From positions 124,001 through 188,000 of the forward strand of contig CAKNEZ010000019.1 in NCBI GenBank assembly GCA_930367205.1: a DNA stretch of 64,000 nucleotides, read 5' to 3'. The stretch comes from Acanthosoma haemorrhoidale (lineage: Eukaryota; Arthropoda; Insecta; Hemiptera; Acanthosomatidae). Below, piece by piece: positions 20,964-32,116 of the stretch. The position numbers were made by a program, and so were the translations under genes. Numbering within the stretch: the stretch's first letter is position 1; each line of letters begins with the position of its first letter. The notes beneath the pieces are model-generated. The model saw nothing but the letters and a program-made list of their open reading frames with translations, was not told the origin of the DNA and made no database searches.

Positions 20964-21315
20964 TTATTACAATGGGGTGCGCCTGGTGCCCCAAGGGGGT
21001 CGATTAGAGACAGTGCATTTTTATACACCCCCTGCCATTCGGCCACAGCTCGAGCTCCTCTACACTTGGCTTGGGTGTTAAGATCTCCACATGGATTTCA
21101 TGGGGAGATCCCGCCTCTGTCGTCCGCGAGTCCATCGGACTCCCCAGGGGGTACCACGTGGAGGTGACAGTAGGCGTTGGTAGGAATAGGTCAGACTAGG
21201 AGTTCACAAGCAGTGAGTAGGGCACTATTGCTTGATTCCTCCGCTACGAGTACAGGAGACCCCCGCACCTGTCTCCCTCTCTAGTCTTTCCATTACCCTA
21301 CCCATTTTACCCCCC

Positions 21316-21328
21316 ATCTTGTTGCTTT
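21316..21328. repeat. target-site duplication, right (ATCTTGTTGCTTT)
   Basis: Exact copy of 19519-19531 at the 5' end of the minus-strand half-LINE. Confidence 0.82.
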
Positions 21329-21548
21329 GGTAGGACCCTATTCACCACTTGCACAGTCAGGTAATGGCACCATCACAGTCTGTAAATCTTCGCAAGATAT
21401 CATAAATTTACAAACACTCTTGAACTTCATGGGTTCACCCGTTAAGTATTCCTTAGGTGTTACAGAGTTAGCAAATATATCCAGCAGGAATGACCCACTG
21501 CTTGGTGCATGGACCCTGAATGAAACTATGTTGCTAACGACTGACTGA
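21327..21548 (+). other. unrecognised open segment, possible interrupted exon
   Basis: A 73-aa frame that contains SGNGTITVCKSSQDIINLQ and ends MLLTTD followed by TGA. I do not recognise the family. If the half-LINE is taken away and one TSD removed, the frame continues leftwards to about 19500, where TGTAATAG followed by G resembles a splice acceptor. It could be the 3' exon of a host gene or of an older mobile element into which the half-LINE landed. Downstream to 22160 I see only AT-rich DNA. Confidence 0.3.
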
Positions 21549-22079
21549 AAAATAATTCAAACTTTATTATAATTTTATTATAATTTGTAATATATGTTTA
21601 GGGTGTTGGTTTAAAATATTTAAATTTAGATTAAGTTATTAACTTTTACATGAAAAAATTTTTACCTTCATTTACTGTTCAAAATAAGATATTTTTTACA
21701 ACTTCATTAATTACCATGGGATCAGAGAGATTACAGAATAGCATACAGCGAATCAATATAATATATTAAAACAGAGACAACAGTTGTATTTATAATTGTG
21801 TAATAAGCATATAATACATGCATGCTATAGTATATTTTTTTTTACACACGGATAAAATTATTTATTTTACAAACATTATGTACTTATTTATTTTTTTTAA
21901 ATGAGTAATTTTTTAATGTTTTGTAGGGGATGGAGGATTTAAATTGTAAAAAGTGGAATATATAGAATAGAGTACTAGAATTTATGATTTGGAACAGAAA
22001 TGAGCAGAGGAAAGATAGTCTATGTCAACTAGTTCTTATTGGCCCCCCATTCCTTCCATCTAACTATCTATTGTCTATG

Positions 22080-22560
22080 GGCTGCTAAATAAATCCAATT
22101 AAGTTGGGAGTACAGACTGGCAACACCGGAATCCTTGCGAGACCCAAAAACAAGTCTTATGTTCACAGTTCATGAGTCACTTCCATCTTACATCAAGTTC
22201 CCCTGAGATACTGTTGTACACCACAAAACCGTAGTCAAAGATGGGGAAAATGAGGGATGAAATTTGGGATTGGCTGGTTTGCTTGGGCAGATTATAATGG
22301 GAGTGATGCATTTGTTTTAGGGTCAAAATAGTTCAACTAGAGATTTGGAAACATGTGGTTTCCTTAACCTAGGTTTCTTAGGGATTTGCAAAAGAAAATG
22401 GGACAGGCATTGATAGTTAAAGGCAGCAATTAAGGGAGGGATTTGAGAAGAAAACCTGAATCTGTGACAATGGCCTTTGACTTCTTATCATTGAGCCTTA
22501 GTAGGCATGTTGCAATCTACCAACTGATATAAGCTGCTTCAAATATTTCACTTACACTAT
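22080..22560 (-). pseudogene. LINE RT C-terminal fragment (CR1/Jockey-like)
   Basis: Scattered reading frames keep two blocks typical of the region after the RT catalytic box: LLRLNDKKSKAIV near 22480-22520, and IFPIFDYGFVVYNSISGEL near 22190-22250 (family wording is close to IPIFDYGDVVYSSIS). Several stops lie between them. I cannot tell whether it belongs to the neighbouring LINE or is a separate fragment. Confidence 0.5.
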
Positions 22561-22573
22561 CAAAGGCATTCAT

Positions 22574-23600
22574 TTAGTGAATCAATTTCACTTGAACTAT
22601 CACATGATCTATACCAGATCTGCGAGTGTACTTTGCTAGTAAATGAACTGTTGGCAATGGGAAATATAAATCGTTGGATGGGAAACTTTTCACTAAATAC
22701 TGTATTGTCTCAAATACAGGAAGAAGGATGGAATTAAAAGAACTAGTGGACAGGACTTGCGGTTGAGGGTAATGGTCATGTGGGGGATTACACAATTGGA
22801 AGTAGCCGTTTTAATAGTTTTTTTAAATATCTTTGAGAGGATAGGGAGTAGACTAATTGGACGGTAAGGTGAGGCGTCATTGGGTGGTTTACCGGGTTTG
22901 GTGAATATGAAAATAACGGAAAGTTTCCAGAGGAAAAGAAAAGGCGTCTTTTAGATAGTGCAATTATAAATGTAGGTTAGGAAGATTATGCCTTTAGGAA
23001 GGGACTGTTTGAGGATTTCAGGAGTAGGGAGATCATATCCACGGAATTGGTGGAAAGGTAAGTTTTTCAGAAAGTATTTGACCTCAGAGGGGTTAACGGG
23101 TTTTGGTGAAAGAGAGAGAGGGATAGGTGAAGTGAGGTAATCTTCAACAGTTCTGCCTTGAGTATGGTTTTGATGATAAAGATGAGGTGTGAAAGTATAG
23201 GAAAGTTGCAGAGCGAATCTCTGCGACCTGTATCCATCCGAAGCTGCCCAGGACCCATCATCACGACAGAGTGGGTGTGAGACAGGATGATATTTTAGGA
23301 GTTTTTTAGTTACATTCCACAGGGAGTTATCCCTGGTAGACAGAGAGGAGAGGTGGGAATTAAAATAATCGGATCGGAAGGATGGCAATTACCGCTCTAC
23401 CACTCTGCAGTAATGATTCTACGAGCGATGATCAGCAGGAGGTCAGATTATTTGCCACACTGTTCTAGAGCGGCGTTTGGATTGGATTAGATCTTTGAGA
23501 TGCTGAGGTAAAGGCAGAGTAGTGAAACAATGCACTGCATCGTCTAGGTTTTTAGGGGCACTTTGAGGTCTACGGAATTTGCAAGAAGCTGGCGGATGTG
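22574..23600 (-). pseudogene. LINE ORF2 pieces: pre-RT spacer and late RT
   Basis: The 145-aa open part (22951-23388) is the spacer ahead of RT: LSTRDNSLWNVTKKLLKYHP, DDGSWAASD, VEDYLTSPIPLSLS, LKNLPFHQFRGYDLPTPEILK and PKGIIFLTYIYN. It continues in another frame to FTKPGKPPNDASPYRPISL, LPILSKIF (RT motif before A), and then jumps to the post-catalytic block with SSFNSILLPVFETIQYLV (22574-22795). No FADD box remains. Upstream, LIQSKRRSRTVWQI (about 23460) is also a normal part of this spacer. Confidence 0.65.
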
Positions 23601-23639
23601 GTCTCAATCAACTGGTCTCCTAATAAATAAATGAGGAGG

Positions 23640-24010
23640 CAGTTTGTGAATTGGGATTTTGTTTAACAGGGATAAAATAGGAGACAAGATTTGTAAGAAG
23701 GGAAATGAGAGGGGTAATTAGGGTTCTGAACTATGTAAGGAATGAGGTCAATAGGCTAGTGAGATCTGAAGAACTTGAACGTGGAGGAATATGCAAAATG
23801 TGTGGTTGGGGATGGGATCGGGTTTGTTGGTTGCCAGGATGAACGTAATACTGGGGAAGAGAAACTTGTGGACGAGGAGTGGGCAGTGCCTGTGATTGCT
23901 CTCTGTTCCGAACTACATCGGTAAAAGAGGCAGAAGGCCTCACATTTCTGGCTGGGCCGCTTCTTGAGCTGCCTGTGGCTGGCTTTTCTTCTTCTGCCCA
24001 ACAACACTGT
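23640..24010 (-). pseudogene. LINE ORF1 (gag-like) C-terminal remnant
   Basis: RPSASFTDVVRNREQSQALPTP followed by a Pro/Gln/His-rich stretch and a hydrophobic Leu/Ser tail (LTSLLTSFLT ... ISLLTNLVSYF) matches the usual C-terminal composition of Jockey-type ORF1 proteins. I see no zinc knuckles; the preceding 24010-24280 is too decayed to assign. Confidence 0.5.
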
Positions 24011-24349
24011 TCGTTCCTAGACTTCAGGATTCTGTAATCAATTGCTCAAAATTTTGTGCGTATTCCTCCGTGATTAACTGGGAAGTCCTCTTGACGGAAT
24101 TGACTGGTCTAGACGTATCGATATTCAGTCGCCTGGTCCACAACCTTTCTAGAACTGGGCTGAAGTGGTCCGGTACCACAAAGTGAACTTGCACCCTACC
24201 CGATGTCGTTTTCCTCAGAAGAAGAGATGCGGAAAGGTACATAGTCTTCTTTCCACGCAGCTTTTAAGCCGATTGACTCTTTAAAATGATGGAGAAGAGA
24301 ACCTTTTCAGTTGTAGATGTAGGATAACTACTACATAAAGTGATCTTCG

Positions 24350-25150
24350 AATAATTTGTTTGCAACCATAGCTGAAACTTACTTGTCCTTTCTGAAGAAA
24401 CTTTATGGATCCCAGGTTGCAATCATATTTAACAGGTAGCCTGCACATACTGGCACCAAGAAGTCTGAGCGATTGCGGCGCACAAAGATGAACCGTTCCC
24501 CTGTAGTTATATTTGAGGCAAATTCTTTCCACCAAGTACCTAAGGAAATTTTTTACGCAAATGGACACAATTAGAGTTGCCTGATCAAACTTCTGAAAGC
24601 AGGCCTTGAAATGTATGGTATTGAAGTCAGGCAGGCCATTAGTTGGTCTGAGAAACATGAAAATGTGGTAATAGTTGGTGAGGATGTGGATCTGGTAATG
24701 CTGATGACAGGGTGAGGGCACTCATTCAGCAACTTGTCCTTAGGCAAGACCAAGGGGAAGGGCAGCTAGCGATGTATTATTCTCAACTGCATCATTCAAC
24801 AGACCTAAACATTATCCCTTTTATCCAAGCTTTCAGTGGATTTGACACCACATTAGTAATCTTTAGACAAGGTAGGATAAAATTGTGCACCATTGTAATG
24901 TAAATTTCTGGGAATGAAAGGACTAACAGAACCATTCATGGATCCATTGAGCAGACAAGTTGCCATCGCTTCAGTTAGGGAACAGGTTCTACAAACTTTG
25001 TACACAGGCCACATTGCACCAAACGAATCTTTGGGCACATTGTGATTCAGCTTGTTTGCAAAGTTTGTGTCCAAGAATAAAGTTCAAAAATCTCACGTCT
25101 GCCACCTACATAAGATGCTGCATGCTACCATTCCTACATTAGCTTCCAAC
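24350..25150 (+). pseudogene. remnant of a transposon-associated protein family
   Basis: Broken plus-strand coding with the signature of a large uncharacterised protein family common in arthropod and cnidarian genomes. I recall its hallmark blocks as VVGED.DLLVLL and F.HAF.GCDTTS..F.QGK. Here I read TYLSFLKKLYGSQVAII (24390-24450), EIFYANGHN then IKLLKAGLEMYGIEV, HENVVIVGEDVDLVMLMTG (24660-24715), IIPFIQAFSGFDTTLVIFRQG (24810-24875), and the tail GMKGLTEPFM ... QKSHVCHLHKMLHATI (24912-25135). Stops and frameshifts separate all of these. The acidic residues suggest a PIN-like nuclease fold in the intact family, which is an inference. Confidence 0.5.
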
Positions 25151-27949
25151 TAATTCAATGAAAGAGGAATGAAATTATTCATAACCAAACCTTGTGTGTA
25201 GTTTTTATAATAAAACTCAACCAATAACAAAGGTAATTTATTATTTTATGCTACAATAATAAATAAATTGTAGCAATATATTACCTAGGTTTATAATTAA
25301 TAAATATATATATGTAACTGTATTCACAACTAAGTATTATAGCATATTTGAAGTAAAAAGTCAATCAAATATAAATTGCACTTTATTTACTTCCTAGTAG
25401 GCATTTTTAGAATGATTTGGAGTTGGTTATTATGTATGATGTGCAAATATTTTTGCATGATAGAATTGATTTCTTTCTAAAGTATCAATAAAATTATAAA
25501 AGAGCTTACTAAAAATGTGCATTGTTAAGTCTTACCTGCATTACAAAGCGTTTTAAACTAATGCCATCATAAGAATCCCCATCACTATCATAAAACTTTA
25601 GATTGTAATGAAATATTAATGTTTGATTGCATGTTTGTGGGAATGGTTATTCTTACAGTCGCTGCACCTGTAATGCTTACTTATTGAATACAATTAAACT
25701 GATTAACTTTAAATTGTTATGTGGGCTAACTTACTATGTTAAAATTTGGTAATTACTTAGGAATAATCTTATCATAACATTGCATATAACACAAATCCCA
25801 GCAAAATTAAATTGTCTAATTATTTCCATGGCTGACGGGAAGGGCCAATTTCACTAAATTAGTAATTAATTTGGTTCAAGAATGACTTCTTATCTAAATA
25901 CCTGATTAAGGTCTAGTCCTAAAATATTAGAGCTGATTACTATTCAACTATTTTGTTTACAAATTTTGTGTTAAATCTTACTTAAATAAATGAATCAATA
26001 TTTATGACATGATGAGGTGGTTTGACTAAGCATAATACTTCCATTTTCATTCCTAAGAATTTTTACCCCCAAGAATTGCAATTCTTCAGATGAAGTTAGA
26101 TCCCTAACATTAATAACAGCAATTAAATGAGATTTAAGACTTTAGATGTTAGATTAAGGTCAAATAATTAAGCAGTGGTACAAATAAAATGTTTATTATC
26201 ATATGAAATACGCAAAGTTAATTAGAGAGTGATTATCGGAACAACGAGCGACAGAAAACATGGTGGACAAAACAGAACCTCTCTCTTATCTAGGCAGTGT
26301 TGCCTTACAAATTTACAATCAATTATTGTCGAATTGAGCACCAACAAAAGATGCACTTTAATTGCAAATTAATGTATGTATGTGCACATATAGTATTGCC
26401 AGGTTGATCTCCTGCGCCTTTGCATGCTCTTATTTTCCAAATCCTAATTTCTATCTTATCTTGCCTTGTATTTTTTACAACTCTTTTAAGGTAGTAACTT
26501 CAACATTGGACTTTGCAATTTGCTCAAGGGCCGATGTTTTGAAGTTGTCAGTAAAGGTAGGGTGTAAAATGTTTTAAATAATGTATTTTTGGTTTAAAAT
26601 TACATTATTTACAGAATTAATTAGGAGAAGCCCAGTTAAAGACATACGAACAAGAAGATACGACAAAGTGACCATTTTTCTTTTACCAGTACAGAGTCTA
26701 TACATTTTAAATATGATTTAATGTTTTTAATTTTTTTGGAATTGCTATATTGCCCTAATTGTGTATATTGTTTATTAAAATAAATCCATGACACAATACC
26801 TTATGATGAGGTTAGGCCGTTCAAAGGTTGCTGCTAGTGTAATTGGAACAAGGCATAATCTCTCAATCTTTATTCTGTTTTCTTAGCCAGATTCGCTACT
26901 TATTTATTTAATTAGCCACACCATGAAAAATGGCTGGCGAGAAATTGACAATCTGCAGTAAAGATTGAAAATCTTCATTTTTGTACAATCTTATTTTCCC
27001 CCATAATTTTAGTTTGACCATGTCTTTAATTTCTTTATAAATATAGCCAAAGGCCATGGTTCAGTTAATGTTTAATGTCCTTTCTTTTTTGTGTAAAGAT
27101 AATTTGAAATCAAGCCGATAACTTTTATTTTATAACATTAATTTGAAGATTAGCTAACTAATAATCTTTATCTAAACTTCAGTCGAATATAGTCTGTTTA
27201 CCAGTTCTTTGTTTGTGAGTATATGTTCCAACCCCTTCCTAACTCCCAACATCAAGGCTGGAACTATACAATGTCAATGCACTGAGATTTATAAACTTCG
27301 CTACAGCACATGACATGGTTATTGGTGGCACATTATTTTATCATAAATCGATACATTAAGGAAATTGGCTGTCTCTGCTGATGGACATGCGAACACTCAA
27401 ATAGATCACTTCTTAGTAAGTGCTAGGCATAAATATAGTATAACGACTGTCTGTACATGCATAACATGGCGAAGGTACAAACGCTGATTCGGACCAGTAC
27501 TTGTAGTAGTCCAACTTCGGGATAGAATATCCCTGTTAAAGAGTCACTGAACGCAGTGAGCTCATGAATTCAATAAATCCTTTGTGATTTAGGTGACTAG
27601 TGGAAGTACATAAGGGGTGCTTGGATATCCAAGATACGGCAAACTTTGAGACCTTGTTGTGTGGGGTATCCCAAGATGATAAAGGCTAAGATCCAAGCAG
27701 CTGTTGTAGTCCAACAAACAATAAAAAGAGAACAAAATCAACTCTACCAAAAAAAAAAAAAAAAAAAAGAATTAATTAATAATTTAAAGAGGAAGAACTA
27801 CAGTGAAAAATTATGTATCGCAATGATTCTAGACAATTCTTTTGGAAAGTGAACAAAGCAGAAAAACATTCAAGTCTAGGCTGTTTCTAGGAGCATAGGT
27901 AGTAAACCTGAAAATCTAAGAGAGACGCCAACAAAACTTCTATGAACTA
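25151..27949. other. 2.8 kb without recognisable gene
   Basis: Strongly AT-rich on both strands; no family motifs, LTR pairs or tails that I can defend. An 18-nt A run at 27751-27768 ends a segment (27470-27750) that could be a decayed short retroelement, but nothing else supports this. Confidence 0.6.
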
Positions 27950-29237
27950 TTAATTCAGTAAACTCCAAAGAGATGGAAGAGGTAAAGCAAAATAATCTTG
28001 GTGGTGATTTCCCCATAGGAGTACCCCTTCCTCTTCATGGAGCTCAACACGGCGAAGAGAAAACGGGAGGAGTTCTTCCGGGATGGTATGAGGCCATCCA
28101 ATTTTCAGATACGTTGATATTTTCTTCAGGATGCCATATTTTTTTGTCCACAACAAGATGTCTTTATACTGTAGAGGTAGAGTTTCGTTTTCTTCGAATA
28201 CGTAAAACAGCGCTGGGTCCAAACTTTCTCCTAGTTCCGGATCAGTCTTTAGTGGTGCTCTCGATAACCAATCTGCGCTGTTTTTATTTGACTGCACCCA
28301 TTCCACGTCATAGTTATAATTTGCTAGAAGTAGCCTCTAACGTTGCAAACGGTTTGCCGCACAAATTGGCACTCCCTTTTTTGGTCCAAAAATTGATAAC
28401 AAGGGTCGATTGTCATTAGCCAATATCCATTTCCTTCCAAAAAGATACAAATGGAACTTTTTCACACCAGACACCAATGCAGCGCCTTCCTTATGCAATT
28501 GACTATACTTCGTTTCCGCTATAATCAACGTTCTGCTAGCAAAAGCTAACAGCTTTTCTTCTCAATTTGGTCCTTGGTCTTTCTCCCAGTCCTTGGTCCG
28601 AACCATCAACGGTTAACTTGATAGGCAAATCTGGATTATAATGTGCTAAAGAGCGATTTTCCTCGACTATCCTCTTGATTTTTGTGAGAGCGGTTTGAAA
28701 ACTGGCATTACAATCCCATCGAATGTTTTTCTTCAGAAGCTGGTGAAGAGGGTGGAGGGTCGATGACAGTGCTGGTAGAAATCTCGCCAGATAGTTCACA
28801 AACCCCAAAAAAGCTTGCAGCTCTTTAATATTTTTAGGATTTGGTGCCATTACTATAGATTTTATTTTCTCATCAGTCGAATGCAAACCTGAAGCGTCAA
28901 TTCTGAATCCAAGATATTCAATGGATGTTTTTCCAAATTCGCACTTTTTTGCAGAAAGGGTTAACCCCGCTTTCTTGAATCTTTCAAGAACCTCTATGAC
29001 TCGTTTTCTTAATGTCCCAAAATCCGGTGCTCCAACCTCAACATCATCCAGTAGGGCTACCACTCCCTCAGTTCCTGCTAACACATTGTCTACAAATTTC
29101 TGAAATTTGGAAGGTCCAACACAAATACCATAGGGCATACGGGTATATTGGAATAAGCCTTTCTGCGTGGTAATAGCTACTAGTTTGCGAGATTCGAGAT
29201 CCAACTCACACTGTTGGTAAGCATGGCTCAAATCCAT
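27950..29237 (-). pseudogene. Gypsy RT (3' part), RNase H, integrase start
   Basis: RT continues in the same frame as the upstream part after two in-frame stops: MDLSHAYQQCELDLESRKL, KGLFQYTRMPYGI and LLDDVEVGAPD, where the catalytic box is LLDD. Then KKCEFGKTSIEYLGFRI and LGFVNYLARFLP follow. RNase H starts at LTVDGSDQGLG, loses a few codons and shifts frame. It resumes with AETKYSQLHKEGAAL and ANDNRPLLSIFGP (28337-28528), then, after a TAG, VEWVQSNKNSADWLSRAP. Integrase stops within the region before its zinc finger, at about 27950. Four or more lesions make it inactive. Confidence 0.85.
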
Positions 29238-29291
29238 TTTGGCCTAAACCATATTTCCCCCCAATCTCTGGAACAAATCTTCAATTCTAGG

Positions 29292-30513
29292 TCACGGATA
29301 AGGATCCATTTTCAAGCAAGGGTTGAGGGTCAATTTATAATCTCCACAAATCCTAGTTTGGCCATTTCGCTTCATAGCTGGAACAATAGGGGAACCAAAT
29401 TCACTATACTCAATGGGCTCCAAAATTCCTTCCCGCACCAGGCGGTCAATTTCCTGATCAACCTTGTGTCTTATGGCGTACGGTACCGGCCTTTGTTTTA
29501 TAAACTTTGGTTTGACTTCCGGTAAAAGATCTAATTTGATTTGTCCTTTGTTATATTTGCCAAGTTTTTCCGTAAAAACTTCTGGATACAAACTCTTGAG
29601 TTCCTCGTCCAACTTTTCTGCCTCAATGCCATGTTCCAAATTTTGATAAAAAATTGAGTGGGCTGAATCTTCAGCAAAAATGGTGAATCCCAGAGCTTTA
29701 AACCACGATCTACCCAACAACGGTGGTCCCTCTGTTTCAACCACATAAAATATCAAATTTGAACCCTTTCTATCTTGACATTCTACGTCCACTGTAACAT
29801 CATAGCCCACCGGAGAGATTTTTTCTTTGAGATATGTAGTAAAATTCTTTTTACATGGAATTGGGGTGACCTGAGGGAATTGTTCAAGAAATATTTTTTT
29901 CGGAACAATAGTGCTATAGCACCCAGTGTCAACATCAAAACAAATAACCTGGGACTTTAGCTTAAGTTCAATATGATACTCACTTGTGCTACCTTCAAGT
30001 ATTTTGTAAAGATATTCTTCATCTGAGTTTTCCTGGACGAAATGTGTTTGTTCAGTTTTGCCGGTCTTCTTATCCGGAGCAGGTAACTTGATTTTATTTG
30101 GGCAAACTTTTTGTAAATGCCCCTTTATTTTGCAAACTTTACATTTATAATCTTTGAATCGACATTTATTTGCATCATGCCATGTCGCCCCACAAACTTT
30201 ACAAAGATTGGTATTTACCTGTTGATTTGGTGTTTTTTTGTGCTCTAACATAATTTACGGGCTCTTTTTTGATTGGACCACTACATGAAAACTCATTTAA
30301 ATCATAATTTGTGGAAGAAGCTTCTTTCGATGTTGCTATCTTGACTACATTGTCCCTCTGGGCCTTTTCCGCATCCTCCTCGAATAAACGATCTCTAATC
30401 GGCCCTTTGTTCATGCCGACAACAAAACGATCTAACAAATTTCCGTCGAATCGAGCTCCAAAAGCACAGTTAGCTAAAGGGATTCTCGGCCTTCCTCTCG
30501 TTAAAACTAGCAC
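29292..30513 (-). pseudogene. Gypsy gag C-terminal part, protease, RT start
   Basis: The gag part (30199-30513) contains FVVGMNKGPIRDRLFEE and ends in a basic region. A frameshift near 30230 leads to a 319-aa open stretch. It has zinc knuckles CKVCGATWHDANKC and CKVCKIKGHLQKVC, protease with the DTG active site (FDVDTGCYSTIV) and ETEGPPLLGRSWF, then RT with YPEVFTEKLGKY, RPVPYAIRHKVDQEI, RLVREGILEPIEYSEFGSPIV and ICGDYKLTLNP. It ends at an in-frame stop at 29292; the frame itself continues into the next segment. Confidence 0.87.
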
Positions 30514-30709
30514 CTCGTTGGGAAAGACTTCTCCCTCGCGGACGACGGTTGCCGTGGCCCTACAAACTTACCATGTAGCGTCTCCCACAGCAATCCAGTC
30601 TGCTTCTCTCCGGTTCACACTCGCCTTTGGGATCCAAACGGTTTTTTCCTACCATTAGACACCGAGACTGAATTCTTAGTCATTCCAAGACCACATAAAC
30701 TACCTACAA

Positions 30710-30868
30710 ACCTACCCTGTTCCTCTTCTCCTGAACATAGTGCATTGTCGGGGCACATGCCTATCAGATATGGAGTCAGATAGTTAGACCGTCATGAAAC
30801 GATTGTCCAGGTCATAGCCTAATAACCCTCACTTCATCACCAGGGTAACTCGGCACCCCCTCGTGACG
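30710..30868 (-). repeat. interspersed repeat, copy 2
   Basis: Inverted copy of 3714-3865. From 30869 to 31648 there is no recognisable feature. Confidence 0.7.
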
Positions 30869-31648
30869 ACCCGACAGATGTATTTCAGCAAGAGTTAAGT
30901 TTTATAGTTAAGCTAGTAAGTTCCCTGTAATCTTCATATCGTTTATATTCAATCTAAGTTCATATTCATTCAGTACAACATTAGTAATATAGTATATATA
31001 CAGTAGTTCCGTTTTGATCACTACGTTAATTTATTAAGGTAAGTATAAATGAACCAAAGATGTGCGAATGCAATGTCCTCATGATTTGATAGAGCAATCA
31101 AATTGGTCAGTAGTTGAATAGTTAGATGTCATCCATACTATTCAAATATTCTAATTATTCCATTAGAGCGTAACAGCGTGGCGTTTGAGGTAAGTCAGGT
31201 ACATTATTTTAATTGTAAATATATAATGCATAAATGTATCCTTAGAAAAGATACATCCTTTATATATCGCCTTACAGTTTTTTGTATTCAAATACAGTTG
31301 TAGATCACATAAAGTATTGTATCGAAACGCAGTATCAGTCTTAACTTAAATACAAATCTTTCAAACGTAGCAGTGTCTTGCCCACTCTTCATCAGAAGTC
31401 AAAAGAAAGATAGAACTTACGTCAAGCCCTAAGTTCATAATTGAAACGGAGAAATAACGCCATAAAATCTTCCCCTAAGAACTACACCCAGTCATCATCG
31501 ACAACTGAATAATGACCTAACCGAGTCTTGAAGATTGTTGTGGTCAATATTGAAGTCGTATTTCCATGCAGAACTCCTTTTGCCTATCTATGAAACAAAT
31601 TTCTGTACTGCTTCCTCGCACTCAATTCGTCTTAAAAGACTTTTTGAA

Positions 31649-32116
31649 TTAATTTTTTTCCTGCTGACATTCTCGTTGAATGAATGAAAAGTGAATATGT
31701 TTGAGATATTCAAAAGGATTAGTGGATGTAATGCATTTTGGATCGTAAGGGTGATTCTTACAGCTATCCTTCGGACCTGCGGATGGACGGACGGGCTCGG
31801 CGACAAATAGAAGAGCAGATAGTACGTAGGCAGAGGAAGCGTGCTCGCTGCTATCTGTCACCCTGAGAGGGGCCGCTTTGGCTAATGCCCCTCTCCAAAA
31901 CTGGTCACGGCAGCCGCTTCCAGATATATCTTTCCAGGTCTGAAGAACTCTTCCCAAACTTACAAGGTATCCTCCTGCGTTTTTTTGCTTAAACAGCTGC
32001 CAAAAACTGGTCCAGTTGAAAGACCTGTGCCGTACCTCTTGAGTATGATCAGAAGAAACATTTCCGACCGCGTCCTCTTCGTCGAGTTCTTTTCTCACCC
32101 CATAGCCGTCAACCTG
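31649..32116 (-). other. exon-like open segment, unrecognised
   Basis: A minus-strand frame of about 155 codons preceded by a strong splice-acceptor pattern (CTTTTTTTCAG then GTTGAC, near 32117). It reads VDGYGVRKELDEEDAVG, then SFNWTSFWQLFKQKNAGGY, GCRDQFWRGALA, and SAGPKDSCKNHPYDPKCI before an AT-rich end at 31649. The composition is unlike the retroelements around it. A C-x8-C block with Pro-aromatic-x-Pro between the cysteines recalls the elevenin neuropeptide pattern, but the usual Arg-Gly after the second Cys and the dibasic cleavage sites are missing. I do not assign a function. It may be the terminal exon of a host gene or chance. Confidence 0.3.

Larger units (their letters stand above)
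19532..21315 (-). mobile_element. half-LINE: ORF1 plus 3' end, endonuclease and RT deleted
   Basis: A 1.8-kb minus-strand non-LTR insertion with a 13-bp TSD and an A tail (T run 19529-19550). It holds a 5' UTR (about 20964-21315, GC-rich), an ORF1 with a DUF4780-like domain, and then, with no intervening endonuclease or RT, the C-terminal zinc motif of ORF2 and the 3' UTR. The TSD shows that it moved as a unit after or during the deletion, comparable in architecture to the mammalian HAL1 half-L1 elements. ORF1 now carries a stop and a frameshift. Confidence 0.82.
22574..24010 (-). mobile_element. Jockey-type LINE remnant with two internal deletions
   Basis: Minus-strand fragment in which gag C-terminal sequence, the spacer before RT and a late RT segment are joined directly. 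The endonuclease (between about 23640 and 23600) and the RT catalytic core (near 22800) are absent. The family is the one interrupted by Copia at 55.9-60.9 kb: both contain SCPPVYFNSIPLPVSET-like sequence before YL. Confidence 0.65.
27950..30660 (-). mobile_element. Ty3/Gypsy gag-pol remnant without LTRs
   Basis: Minus-strand internal part of a K02A2.6-type Gypsy element: gag C-terminal part, zinc knuckles, protease, RT, RNase H and the start of integrase. No LTR, leader or polypurine tract flanks it, so both ends are truncated. Confidence 0.85.
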
